DNA of 64,000 nucleotides from contig NZ_OZ246980.1 of NCBI RefSeq assembly GCF_965232525.1, positions 2,046,001-2,110,000 on the forward strand, read 5' to 3'. Made by a program: the position numbers and the translations under genes. Under the pieces are notes generated by a model. That model was not told the DNA's origin, did not search any database, and saw only the letters and a program-made list of their open reading frames with translations. The stretch is from Bauldia sp965232525. GTDB lineage: Bacteria > Pseudomonadota > Alphaproteobacteria > Rhizobiales > Kaistiaceae. How positions within the stretch are numbered: the first letter of the stretch is position 1; the number at the start of each line of letters is the position of its first letter. Below, one piece after another: positions 8,452-16,974 of this stretch.

Positions 8452-9070
8452 CGCCGATGTCGTCATCCGGCCGGCGATGGTGGCGGATCACGCTGCACTG
8501 AAACGCATCTGCGTTCAGACCGCCAACAATGGCGACGATGCGACCGAGCGGGAAGACGCCCCCGATCTTGTCGGCCTGATCTATGCAGTACCGTATCAGG
8601 TCTTCGCGCCCGATTTCGCCTTCATGGCCGAAGATGCGACTGGCCCTTGCGGCTACGTGTTGGGCGCGCCGGATACATTGGCGTTCGAGGCATGGCTGGA
8701 GTCTGAGTGGTTCCCACCATTGCGCGAACGCCTGATCGATCCGGGTCCGGACGAAAACGCCTGGCGGGGGAGCGACTGGGCCCGGCGGTTCATTCATCAT
8801 CCGCACTACACGGATCTCACCTCGCTCGATCGCTATCCGGCCTGCGGCCACATCGACTTATTGCCGCGCGCGCGGGGTAAGGGCTTAGGCCGACGCTGCA
8901 TGCGCTTGTTCATGGACAAGCTTGCCGAAGCTGGCGTGCCGGGCCTGCATCTCGACGTGGGACCGACCAATTTGGACGCGCAGCAGTTCTATAAGGCAGT
9001 GGGTTTTCGGTTCGCCGACGATCGCGATTTGAAAGGATCTCAGACTTACATGATCAGGGAGCTGCCGTAG
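8438..9070 (+). CDS. GNAT acetyltransferase homologous to the C-terminal domain of O-GlcNAcase
   Basis: A 210-residue GNAT-fold protein. RARGKGLGRR (residues 144-153) is an intact acetyl-CoA pyrophosphate loop, and QQFYKAVGFR near the C-terminus is the usual GNAT beta-6/7 region. The segment CGYVLGAPDT (71-80) closely resembles CGYVLGA in the acetyltransferase-like domain of human O-GlcNAcase, where the acetyl-CoA loop is degraded. ATG 8438 (or 8441) lies inside the end of the GH84 gene, giving a 14-base overlap and probable coupled translation. The acetyl acceptor is unknown; glucosamine released from the glycan or a protein lysine are possibilities. Confidence 0.85.
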   Translation: MMTDSADVVIRPAMVADHAALKRICVQTANNGDDATEREDAPDLVGLIYAVPYQVFAPDFAFMAEDATGPCGYVLGAPDTLAFEAWLESEWFPPLRERLIDPGPDENAWRGSDWARRFIHHPHYTDLTSLDRYPACGHIDLLPRARGKGLGRRCMRLFMDKLAEAGVPGLHLDVGPTNLDAQQFYKAVGFRFADDRDLKGSQTYMIRELP

Positions 9071-9073
9071 CGG

Positions 9074-10789
9074 TCAGTGGCTCTCGCGCGGAACCGCCGC
9101 ACCACGGCAGCCGACCAGAAAGTCGAGATCGGCACCACGGTCGGCCTGAAGCACGTGCTCGACGTAGAGCGACTGGTAACCGCCGTTCATCGCCGGGGGC
9201 GGGGGCTCCCACTCCACTCGCCGAGCGTCGAGTTCCGCGTCGTCGACGTCGAGATGCAGGCGGCGCCCGGCAACGTCGAGGGTAATCATATCGCCATCGC
9301 GAACCAGCGCCAGCGGGCCCCCGGCCGCTGCCTCGGGCGCGGTGTGGAGCACGACGGTGCCGAAAGCGGTTCCCGACATCCGCGCATCGGAGATTCGCAC
9401 CATGTCGCGCACGCCCTGTTTGAGCAGCTTTTGCGGTAGCGGCATGTTGCCGACTTCCGCCATTCCCGGATAACCCTTCGGCCCGCAGTTCTGCAGAACC
9501 AGAATCGAGTCCTTGTCGACATCGAGGTCGGGATCGTCAATCCGGGCGCGAAAGTCCTCGATCGACGAGAAGACCACAGCCTTGCCGTGATGCTGAAGCA
9601 ATTCAGGTGTGGCGGCAGATGGCTTGAGAACGGCGCCGTCGGGAGCCAGGTTCCCGCCCAGCACGGCGATACCGCCATGGGCGACCAAGGCGCGATCTCG
9701 TGGCCGGATGACGTCGGGGTTCTCGTTAACCGCATCGGCGATATTTTCCCCGAGCGATCGGCCCGTCACGGTGAGCGCGTCGAGATCGAGGTGGTCGGCC
9801 ATCTCCTTCATCACCGCCGGGATACCGCCGGCGTAGCAGAAATCCTCCATCAGGTACTGACCCGAGGGCATCAGGTTGACGATGGTTGGGATGTCACGGC
9901 CGAGCCGGTCCCAATCCTCGAGGGTGAGGTCGACGCCGATCCGCCCGGCGATAGCGATGAGATGAATCACGGCGTTGGTTGAACCGCCGATCGCGCCGTT
10001 CATCCGGATCGAGTTGGCGAATGCGGTCCTGGTGAGAATCTGCGATAGGCGAAGATCGTCGTTGACCATCGCCACCGCGCGACGGCCGGTCAGCCGTGCC
10101 AGCCGCGCGCGGTTGGCGTCGACCGCGGGGAAAGCCGCGTTACCGGGCAAGGTCACGCCGAGGCTCTCGGATAGCGACGCCATCGTCGACGCGGTTCCCA
10201 TGGTCATGCAATGGCCGGGCGACCGCGACATGGCGCGCTCCGCAGCCGTGAACTCGTCGAGGCTCATGGTTCCGGCGCGGACCTCGTCGGAGAAGCGGAA
10301 GACGTCCGTACCAGAGCCGATGTCGCGGCCATGGAACTTGCCGTTGAGCATCGGCCCACCGGAAATCAGGATCGTTGGCAGGTCGCAGGACGCGGCGCCC
10401 ATCAGCAACGACGGCGTGGTCTTGTCGCAGCCGGCCATGAGGACGACGCCGTCGATAGGGTTACCGCGGATCGCTTCCTCGACATCCATGGAGGCGAGAT
10501 TGCGAAAGAGCATCGCCGTCGGCCGCAGGTTCGATTCGCCGCATGAGAAAACCGGAAACTCGAGAGGCAGCCCGCCGGCTTCCAGAACGCCCGCCTTTAT
10601 GTGCTCGGCGAGTCCACGGAAGTGGGCGTTGCATGGGGTGAGTTCCGAGAACGTGTTGCAGATGCCGATCACCGGCCGACCATCGAATACATCATCCGGC
10701 AAGCCGCCGTTCTTCATCCAACTGCGATGAATGAAAGCGTTTTTGCCTTGACCGCCAAACCATGACTGCGACCGGAGCTTTCGGCTCAT
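9074..10789 (-). CDS. IlvD/EDD-family sugar-acid dehydratase (L-arabinonate dehydratase-like)
   Basis: A 571-residue iron-sulfur dehydratase that removes water from an aldonic acid to give a 2-keto-3-deoxy acid. The cluster cysteines are Cys53 (TPCN), Cys121 (AGCDKT) and Cys194 (GHCMTMGTAS). Their spacing of 68 and 73 is the same as in the characterised L-arabinonate dehydratase group. ISDARMSGTAFGTVVLH contains the catalytic serine region. ATG 10789 has a strong GAGGAG site; the open frame reaches 10840. It is the last gene of the operon that begins with the binding protein at 14052. The sugar acid used is not certain. Confidence 0.9.
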   Translation of the reverse strand: MSRKLRSQSWFGGQGKNAFIHRSWMKNGGLPDDVFDGRPVIGICNTFSELTPCNAHFRGLAEHIKAGVLEAGGLPLEFPVFSCGESNLRPTAMLFRNLASMDVEEAIRGNPIDGVVLMAGCDKTTPSLLMGAASCDLPTILISGGPMLNGKFHGRDIGSGTDVFRFSDEVRAGTMSLDEFTAAERAMSRSPGHCMTMGTASTMASLSESLGVTLPGNAAFPAVDANRARLARLTGRRAVAMVNDDLRLSQILTRTAFANSIRMNGAIGGSTNAVIHLIAIAGRIGVDLTLEDWDRLGRDIPTIVNLMPSGQYLMEDFCYAGGIPAVMKEMADHLDLDALTVTGRSLGENIADAVNENPDVIRPRDRALVAHGGIAVLGGNLAPDGAVLKPSAATPELLQHHGKAVVFSSIEDFRARIDDPDLDVDKDSILVLQNCGPKGYPGMAEVGNMPLPQKLLKQGVRDMVRISDARMSGTAFGTVVLHTAPEAAAGGPLALVRDGDMITLDVAGRRLHLDVDDAELDARRVEWEPPPPAMNGGYQSLYVEHVLQADRGADLDFLVGCRGAAVPRESH

Positions 10790-10826
10790 CCGTCTGTTCT
10801 CCTCGGTAGGTCCTGCGAGACCAGAG

Positions 10827-11693
10827 TTACTTGATCGCACCGAGCGTCAGCCCCCGGACCAACTGGCGCTGAAAAACGAACACAAACAGTAGCACCGGCA
10901 CCAGCATGACAACGGCCGAGGCCGATAGTTCGCCCCAGCGGATCTGTTGATACCCGACGAAGTTGTAGAGACCGACCGGCACCGGCTGGATGCGATCGGC
11001 GAGCACCAGCGAAAACAGGAACTCGTTCCATGAAAACAGGAAGGCGAGGATCGCCACCGCAGCGATGCCGGGGAGCGCCACCGGCAGGCAAATCTGGCGA
11101 AATGCCTGGAACCGTGTCGCTCCGTCCATGAAGGCCGCTTCCTCCAACTCGGTTGGCAGGTCCTCGAAGAACCCCTTCATCAGCCAGACGACAATCGAGA
11201 TGACAAAGGCGACATGAGCAAGCACCAGGCCGAGATAGGTGTCGAACAGCCCGGTCTGAACGTAGAAGACGAAGAACGGAATCAGCATCGCCACCGGCGG
11301 CGTCATTCGCGTCGACAAAACCCAGAAGCCGAAGTCGGCGTTCCCCCTGAACCGGTAGCGCGCGATCACGTAGGCGGTTGGCGTGCCAAGCAACAGCGAA
11401 AGGGCTGTGGTGCATAAGGCGATGATCGCCGAGCTCTGGAAGTAGCCCCACACCTCGCCGCTGGCGAGCACCGCCAGGTAGTTGTCCCAAATCGGCTGGA
11501 AAATGAAACTTGGCGTGCGCGAGATCGCATCGACCTGCCGTTTCAGGCTCATGGTGATGAGCCAGTAGATCGGGAACAGGCACCACAGGGCAAACACCCA
11601 GAGCACCAGCCGCCGCAGCCATGGCGCAAGCGCGCGGCCGATCCGGGTCGGTTTCGACAGCGGCTTAAGCAGAGGCTGATGCGTGTCGGTCAT
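10827..11693 (-). CDS. ABC sugar importer permease, MalG/UgpE type
   Basis: A 288-residue inner-membrane permease with an N-terminal helix after a basic cytoplasmic tail and six predicted helices. The EAA loop is EEAAFMDGATRFQAF. It ends LVRGLTLGAIK, the usual MalG C-terminus. It lies between the dehydratase gene and the partner permease at 11701-12594, with gaps of 37 and 7 bases, so it belongs to the second importer. No ATPase is in this operon; the divergent UgpC-type gene at 14282-15364 is the likely engine. Confidence 0.92.
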   Translation of the reverse strand: MTDTHQPLLKPLSKPTRIGRALAPWLRRLVLWVFALWCLFPIYWLITMSLKRQVDAISRTPSFIFQPIWDNYLAVLASGEVWGYFQSSAIIALCTTALSLLLGTPTAYVIARYRFRGNADFGFWVLSTRMTPPVAMLIPFFVFYVQTGLFDTYLGLVLAHVAFVISIVVWLMKGFFEDLPTELEEAAFMDGATRFQAFRQICLPVALPGIAAVAILAFLFSWNEFLFSLVLADRIQPVPVGLYNFVGYQQIRWGELSASAVVMLVPVLLFVFVFQRQLVRGLTLGAIK

Positions 11694-11700
11694 CGGCGCC

Positions 11701-12594
11701 TCACATCGTCGCCCTTGGCCGGAACAGATTGATCCGTCGCAGGAACACCTGACTGGCGATGATCGTGAAAATCAGCATGACGATTGCCAGCGCCGCGGCG
11801 TAGCCCATCGACAGAAACTCGATGCCCTGCTTGTAGGCGAGCAGGTTGAGGGTTCGCGTCGCGATGCCGGGCCCACCGCCGGTCAGCACGAAGATGATGT
11901 CGAATGTCTTGAACGCGTCGATTGACCGAAAGACGATCGCGACCGCCAGATACGGGAACAGCATCGGCAGGGTGTGGTGAAAGAAACTGGTCACCGGACC
12001 GGCGCCATCCATCGCCGCGGCCTCCAGCGGTTCCTGGTCCATCGCCGCGAGCCCGCCAGCGGCGATCAACAGGATGAACGGCGTCCATTGCCAGGCATCG
12101 ACGGCAACCAGTGTCGCAATCGCCATCGCCGGCGTGCCGAGCCAGTCCTGTGGCGGCAGACCGATCTGCTTGAGCAGGTAGTTGAACACGCCGAGGCTCG
12201 GATTGAGCATGATCCGAAACGTGAAGACGGCGGCGACCGGGGTGATCGCCAGCGGCAACAGATAGACGATCCGCAGGAAGGGGACGGCGCGGGTTTCGTG
12301 ATGAAGCAGGGCGGCGATGCCGACGCCGAGCACCAGTTCAACGGCGACCGCAGCGACCGTGAAGATCACCGTCACCCTCAGCGCGTTCCAGAATTCCGCG
12401 CTGGCGAACATCCGCTCGTAGTTCTCGAACCAGATGAACGCGAAGTCGTCGGGGGTGACGAGGGAATAATTCGAGAAGGAGAACGCGACGCTGATCGCGA
12501 ACGGGATGATGGTCAGCCCGACCAGCAACACCGTTGCCGGCGTGAGCATGAGGAGAACGAAACGGCGCCGTTCGCGGGCGGCTTGGGCGGTCAT
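11701..12594 (-). CDS. ABC sugar importer permease, MalF/UgpA type
   Basis: A 297-residue permease with six predicted membrane helices and the EAA loop LEAAAMDGAGPVTSF. The N-terminal helix follows RERRRFVLLML. It pairs with the permease at 10827-11693 and follows the binding-protein gene by 72 bases. The substrate is set by the binding protein and is unknown, but the dehydratase at the end of the operon points to a sugar acid or a sugar that is oxidised after uptake. Confidence 0.92.
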   Translation of the reverse strand: MTAQAARERRRFVLLMLTPATVLLVGLTIIPFAISVAFSFSNYSLVTPDDFAFIWFENYERMFASAEFWNALRVTVIFTVAAVAVELVLGVGIAALLHHETRAVPFLRIVYLLPLAITPVAAVFTFRIMLNPSLGVFNYLLKQIGLPPQDWLGTPAMAIATLVAVDAWQWTPFILLIAAGGLAAMDQEPLEAAAMDGAGPVTSFFHHTLPMLFPYLAVAIVFRSIDAFKTFDIIFVLTGGGPGIATRTLNLLAYKQGIEFLSMGYAAALAIVMLIFTIIASQVFLRRINLFRPRATM

Positions 12595-12666
12595 CGGGGT
12601 TGCGATCGGTCGGATGGCGGGAGCGGCCCGGAGGCCGCTCCGTTTTGGCCGTTCGGTGAGGCGACC

Positions 12667-14052
12667 CTAGAGCGCCGCCTCGATCTTCGATTGGGCGTCG
12701 TCCATCGCGGTCTTGGCATCCTTGGCGCCGGTGGCGATCTCGTTGATCGCGATACCGAAGGCGTCGAGAATTTGCGGACCCTTGGGATGGAACCAGGTCG
12801 CCTTGAAGAGATCGCCGTCGCCAGACTTGAGGCTGTTGAGCGCAACCTCGGCGGCCTGGGCGCCGAAACGATCCTCGAAAGCGCTGGTCGCCCAGGCGGA
12901 TGCCCGCGGTGTGGCGAGACCGGCGGCTGCGGCGAGCGCTGCGGTCGGCTTTGAACTCGCCCACTGCAGGAACAGCCATGCGGCTTCCTTGTTGGCCGAG
13001 TTCGAATTGATGCCGGCGGTCCAGTGCCACATATTCGGCTTGATCGGGTTGTCGCCGGCCTGCGGGATGGTGCCGTAGATCGTGTGGCCGGCTGCCGCGC
13101 TCTTGTCCGGATTGGCGATGTCGGTGGCGAAGTTCGACGAGTCGCAGCCCATCGCGACCGCTTCGGCCATGAAATCGTTGAGGCACTCGACCCACTGATA
13201 GCTGCTGATGCCCACCGGGCCCGAGTTGTTGAGGACACCGCCATACATCTCCATGGCCGCGACCGCTTCAGCGCTGTTGATCACCGACTTGCCGTCAAGA
13301 TCGATGATGGCGCCGCCGTAGCTGAAGATGAAGCCGCCGGCTGGCCACGTGCTGTCACCGGTCGACTTGGCCCGCATAGCCACGCCGGCGACGTCGCCGG
13401 TGTTCATCGCCGCGGCGGTGCTGGCGAAGTCGTCCATAGTGGCCGGTACCGACAACCCCTGCGCCATCAGCATCGGCTCGTTGATGAACAAAACCTGGGA
13501 CTCGGCGGTGATCGGCATCAGGTAGCGAATGCCGTCCGACCAAACCTGGAAGGAGCGGGCCGACGGGAACAGATCGTCGCCCTCCCACCAGGTGGCGTCG
13601 CTTAGCTGATCGTTGTCATAGAAGCCGTCGAGGCTCTCCAGCCATCCGGCGGTGATCGCCTGACCGATCGCCCACACCATGTACACATCTGGCGTCGCGC
13701 TTCGGGAGCCCAGCTTCACCGGCAGTTCGGCGGTGTACTCGGTTTCGGACTGGGTCTGGACCTCGACGTTGATGCCGGTGAGTTCGGTGAAGAGCGGGAT
13801 CAGCGGCGTGATCGCTTCGGTCCACGGATGTTGAACTGCGCCGAGCACGATGGTCTTGCCATCCTGCGACTTCCAGTCGATGTCGGCGGATGTCCACTGT
13901 GAGCCCACTTCCTCGAACGTCGCGGCGAGCAGCTTGCTCATCGGCATCGAGAAGACACCGGCGCCAGCGACGACGGCGGCGCCGCGCATTAGGCTCCGGC
14001 GGGAAATCGGCAGATGCATTCCGCCGGCCGGCGGTTTGATCGAACGGGTCAT
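12667..14052 (-). CDS. ABC sugar importer, Tat-exported solute-binding protein
   Basis: A 461-residue family 1 solute-binding protein. The N-terminus contains the twin-arginine motif SRRSLMRG followed by a hydrophobic stretch, so it is probably exported folded by the Tat system, unlike the Sec-type partner at 4088-5353. ATG 14052 has an excellent GGAGGAG site. VEVQTQSETEYTAELPVKLG is typical of the first lobe. It is the first gene of the operon with two permeases and the sugar-acid dehydratase, and diverges from the ATPase gene across a repeat-rich region. Confidence 0.9.
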   Translation of the reverse strand: MTRSIKPPAGGMHLPISRRSLMRGAAVVAGAGVFSMPMSKLLAATFEEVGSQWTSADIDWKSQDGKTIVLGAVQHPWTEAITPLIPLFTELTGINVEVQTQSETEYTAELPVKLGSRSATPDVYMVWAIGQAITAGWLESLDGFYDNDQLSDATWWEGDDLFPSARSFQVWSDGIRYLMPITAESQVLFINEPMLMAQGLSVPATMDDFASTAAAMNTGDVAGVAMRAKSTGDSTWPAGGFIFSYGGAIIDLDGKSVINSAEAVAAMEMYGGVLNNSGPVGISSYQWVECLNDFMAEAVAMGCDSSNFATDIANPDKSAAAGHTIYGTIPQAGDNPIKPNMWHWTAGINSNSANKEAAWLFLQWASSKPTAALAAAAGLATPRASAWATSAFEDRFGAQAAEVALNSLKSGDGDLFKATWFHPKGPQILDAFGIAINEIATGAKDAKTAMDDAQSKIEAAL

Positions 14053-14130
14053 TTCTTCTCCTCCGCTTGGGCGACAGACACTTGTCTGTTCGGAAACGTC
14101 TCCTCGGGGCGCCGCTACGATTTTGGCGCC

Positions 14131-14195
14131 ATCATTCCATCATTCGACATCCGTGACCGAATGATAGGATGTTGCGCTATGATTGATAGGATGTT
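14131..14195. promoter_or_regulatory. Repeat cluster in divergent promoter region (candidate operator)
   Basis: The 229 bases between the binding-protein and ATPase genes hold clustered repeats. TGATAGGATGTT occurs at 14162-14173 and again at 14184-14195, 22 bases apart (two helical turns). ATCATTC occurs at 14131 and 14139, and its inverse GAATGAT at 14159-14165. ACATCC at 14147-14152 mirrors GGATGT at 14167 and 14189. The FadR-type regulator at 16975-17778 is the nearest candidate to bind here. Confidence 0.45.
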
Positions 14196-14281
14196 TTGAT
14201 ATGCTAAGTCAAACGAGAAGGCGTGACGACCCTCGAACCGAGGGTGAATCGACACCCGACAAAAGAGGAAATGCCGACACC

Positions 14282-15364
14282 TTGGTCCAAGTCGTTCTAA
14301 AAAACATCGAGAAGCGCTGGGGGACGGTCACAGCCGTGCGCGATCTGGACCTCACCGTGAACGATCGGGAATTTCTCGTCCTGCTTGGGCCCTCCGGGTG
14401 CGGCAAGACGACAACGATGCGGATGATCGCCGGCCTCGAACCGGTCACCTCCGGCGATATCTTCATCGACAGCGAGCGGGTGAACGACCGACCGGCGCGC
14501 GATCGCGACATCGCCATGGTGTTCCAGAACTACGGGCTCTATCCGCATTTCACGGTCGGTGAGAACATCGGATACCCCCTGCGCCTCCGCAAAATCCCCG
14601 AGCCTGAACTCGGGAACCGGATCAAGGCGGCGGCCGCCAAGGTTCATCTCGAAGACTATCTCGACCGTCGCCCGCGGGCGCTGTCCGGCGGCCAGAGGCA
14701 ACGGGTGGCGCTCGCCCGGGCGATCGTGCGCACGCCAAACCTGTTCCTCATGGACGAGCCGCTCTCCAACCTTGACGCGATCCTACGCGTCAACATGCGG
14801 GCGGAGCTGAAGCATCTTCACCACGAACTGAAGACGACGACGGTCTACGTCACCCACGACCAGATCGAGGCGATGACGCTGGCGACTCGTGTCGCGGTGA
14901 TGGACCAAGGGCAGATCGTCCAGCTCGGCTCGCCGGAGGAGATTTACAGCGACCCGGAGACCCTGTTCGTCGGAACCTTCATTGGCTCGCCGCCGATGAA
15001 TCTGCTCCACGGTCGAATGGACGGGGGCGTGTTCACCAATCCCTCCGTTCGGCTGGAGGGCTGGCCGCAGAATCTTGCCGGCGATGTGGTTCTCGGCTTC
15101 CGGGCCGACGCGGTCGCGCTCGCCGATCCCGGTTCGGGCAACCTGTCGGGAACGGTGTTCGCGGTCGAGTACACCGGCTCCGGCCTGCTGGTCGTGGTCA
15201 GCATCGGCGAGGCCACGGTGACCGCGTTCGGTCACCTCGACAAGCGGCCGGTGTTCGATCAGAGCGTCGATCTTCTTCTCGATCGGGATGCCGTTTTCAT
15301 CTTCGACGCCGCCACTGGTAAACGCATCCGCCGGCCGGGGGAGGAGGTGCGGGATGGCGTATGA
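14282..15364 (+). CDS. ABC sugar importer ATPase, UgpC/MalK/MsmX type
   Basis: A 360-residue ATPase with Walker A GPSGCGKT (residues 36-43), Q-loop, signature LSGGQRQRVALARA, Walker B LFLMDEPLSNLD and H-loop TVYVTHDQ. A C-terminal TOBE/OB regulatory domain of the MalK group begins near residue 235. TTG 14282 is chosen because the resulting start (VQVVLKNIEKRWG) aligns with family N-termini. The frame is open back to 14183, so ATG 14201 is an alternative. It is the only importer ATPase in the window and may serve both permease pairs. It overlaps the GMC gene by 11 bases. Confidence 0.9.
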   Translation: MVQVVLKNIEKRWGTVTAVRDLDLTVNDREFLVLLGPSGCGKTTTMRMIAGLEPVTSGDIFIDSERVNDRPARDRDIAMVFQNYGLYPHFTVGENIGYPLRLRKIPEPELGNRIKAAAAKVHLEDYLDRRPRALSGGQRQRVALARAIVRTPNLFLMDEPLSNLDAILRVNMRAELKHLHHELKTTTVYVTHDQIEAMTLATRVAVMDQGQIVQLGSPEEIYSDPETLFVGTFIGSPPMNLLHGRMDGGVFTNPSVRLEGWPQNLAGDVVLGFRADAVALADPGSGNLSGTVFAVEYTGSGLLVVVSIGEATVTAFGHLDKRPVFDQSVDLLLDRDAVFIFDAATGKRIRRPGEEVRDGV

Positions 15365-16970
15365 TTATGTGATCGCCGGCGGCGGATCGGCAGCCTGTGT
15401 CGCGGCGACCCGGCTGGTCCGCGATCATGGCGCGCGGGTGCTGCTGATCGAGCGCGGTCCGGCGCGTTATGCGCGGCTGATGCGGATGCCGGCCGGTTAC
15501 CTCAAATATCTCGCCCGCGACGATTTTCTCGAGATGCACAAGACCGTGCCGCAGCCGCAGCTCGACGGCCGTGCACCGATCGTGCCGCAGGCCAAGGTGC
15601 TCGGCGGTGGCAGTGCGGTGAACGCGATGGTCTATATGCGCGGCCAGAGCGAGGACTATGACGGCTGGGATGCGTTTCTCGGCGGCGACTCGGGCTGGTC
15701 CTACGCCGACATGCTTCCCCATTTCCGCGCCATGGAGCGCAACACCAAATACAACGACGCCTATCACGGCATCGCCGGCAGCCTGTGGGTCTCCGATCCC
15801 GGCCATACGGTCGAGATGACCGAGGCGTTCACGCTGGCCGCGCAGAGCTGCGGCGTTCCCTACAATCCCGACTTCAACGGTGAACGGCAGGCAGGGGTCG
15901 GCCTGATGCAGCATACCATCGGTCGACACGAGCGCAGTGACGCGGTTCGGTCGTTCCTATCGCAGGTCGTGGACGACCCGAAGCTGACCGTGGTCACCGA
16001 TGCCTTGGTGACCCGTATCCTCTTCGACGGCACCCGCGCCACCGGCGTCGAATATGTCGTCGATGGCAAGACCGAACAGGCCCGTGCCGACGGCGAGGTG
16101 CTGATCGCCACCGGAACGTACAACACCGCCAAGCTTCTGATGCTGTCCGGGGTCGGCCCGGCCGATCACCTGCGCGAGCACGATATCGCCATCACCATTG
16201 ATTTGCCCGGCGTCGGCCAGAACCTCCAGGACCATCACGAAGTCCCGGTGATCGCCACCACCAACCGGGCGGTCGGGTACTTCGGCGAGGACACCGGCTG
16301 GCCGATGATCCGCAACGGGCTCCAGTATCTGGCCTTCCGCACCGGCCCGGTCACGACGACGGGTATCGAAGCCTGTCTGTTCTTCGACCCGGACGGCAGC
16401 GACCGGCCGATGATCCAGCTCTACTGCGCTCCGATCGTTTATCTCGATCGCGACGTGACCGATCACAAGCCGACCCACGGCGTGACGCTCACCTGTTGCC
16501 TGTTGCGCCCGCAGGCGCGCGGCAGTGTGCGCCTGCGTTCGACCGATCCGGCCGAGAAGCCGCTGGTCGATTGCCGGTTCTTCGGCGAGCCTGACGATCT
16601 CCGCTTGTCACTCGCCGCGCTTCGCTTCGCCCGCGAACTCCTTGCGACCGAGCCGGCGGCCTCGCTCATCGGCAGCGAGATGTTGCCCGGAGCCGAGATC
16701 GTCACCGATGACGACCTGCGGAGCTACTGCAACACCACCGTCAAAACCAACTACCACCCGATCGGGACGGCCCGCATGGGTCGCGACGACGATCCGATGG
16801 CCGTCACCGATCTCAGTCTGCGGGTACGGGGCGCCGAGCACCTGCGGGTCATCGACTGTGCCGCCATGCCGCTGATCCCGTCGGGCAACACCAACGCGCC
16901 GGCGATGGCCTTCGCCGACCGCGCGGTCGCGATCATCCGTGGTGTCGCCGGCGCGCCATCATCATTGTAG
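15354..16970 (+). CDS. GMC-family FAD oxidoreductase (choline dehydrogenase-like)
   Basis: A 538-residue flavoprotein. YDYVIAGGGSAACVAATR (residues 3-20) is the FAD dinucleotide fold. GGGSAVNAMVYMRG is the first GMC signature, and NYHPIGTARMG near the C-terminus carries the active-site histidine. GNTNAPAMAFADRA completes the FAD site. Such enzymes oxidise primary or secondary alcohols of sugars, polyols or choline. ATG 15354 has GAGGAGGT upstream and overlaps the ATPase stop by 11 bases. With the IlvD-type dehydratase it could form an oxidative sugar route; the substrate is inferred, not shown. Confidence 0.88.
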   Translation: MAYDYVIAGGGSAACVAATRLVRDHGARVLLIERGPARYARLMRMPAGYLKYLARDDFLEMHKTVPQPQLDGRAPIVPQAKVLGGGSAVNAMVYMRGQSEDYDGWDAFLGGDSGWSYADMLPHFRAMERNTKYNDAYHGIAGSLWVSDPGHTVEMTEAFTLAAQSCGVPYNPDFNGERQAGVGLMQHTIGRHERSDAVRSFLSQVVDDPKLTVVTDALVTRILFDGTRATGVEYVVDGKTEQARADGEVLIATGTYNTAKLLMLSGVGPADHLREHDIAITIDLPGVGQNLQDHHEVPVIATTNRAVGYFGEDTGWPMIRNGLQYLAFRTGPVTTTGIEACLFFDPDGSDRPMIQLYCAPIVYLDRDVTDHKPTHGVTLTCCLLRPQARGSVRLRSTDPAEKPLVDCRFFGEPDDLRLSLAALRFARELLATEPAASLIGSEMLPGAEIVTDDDLRSYCNTTVKTNYHPIGTARMGRDDDPMAVTDLSLRVRGAEHLRVIDCAAMPLIPSGNTNAPAMAFADRAVAIIRGVAGAPSSL

Positions 16971-16974
16971 TCGA

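Noticed and set aside
11974..12954. Open frame of 326 codons on the plus strand
   Set aside because: It is antisense to the permease and binding-protein genes, with a charged, repetitive composition.
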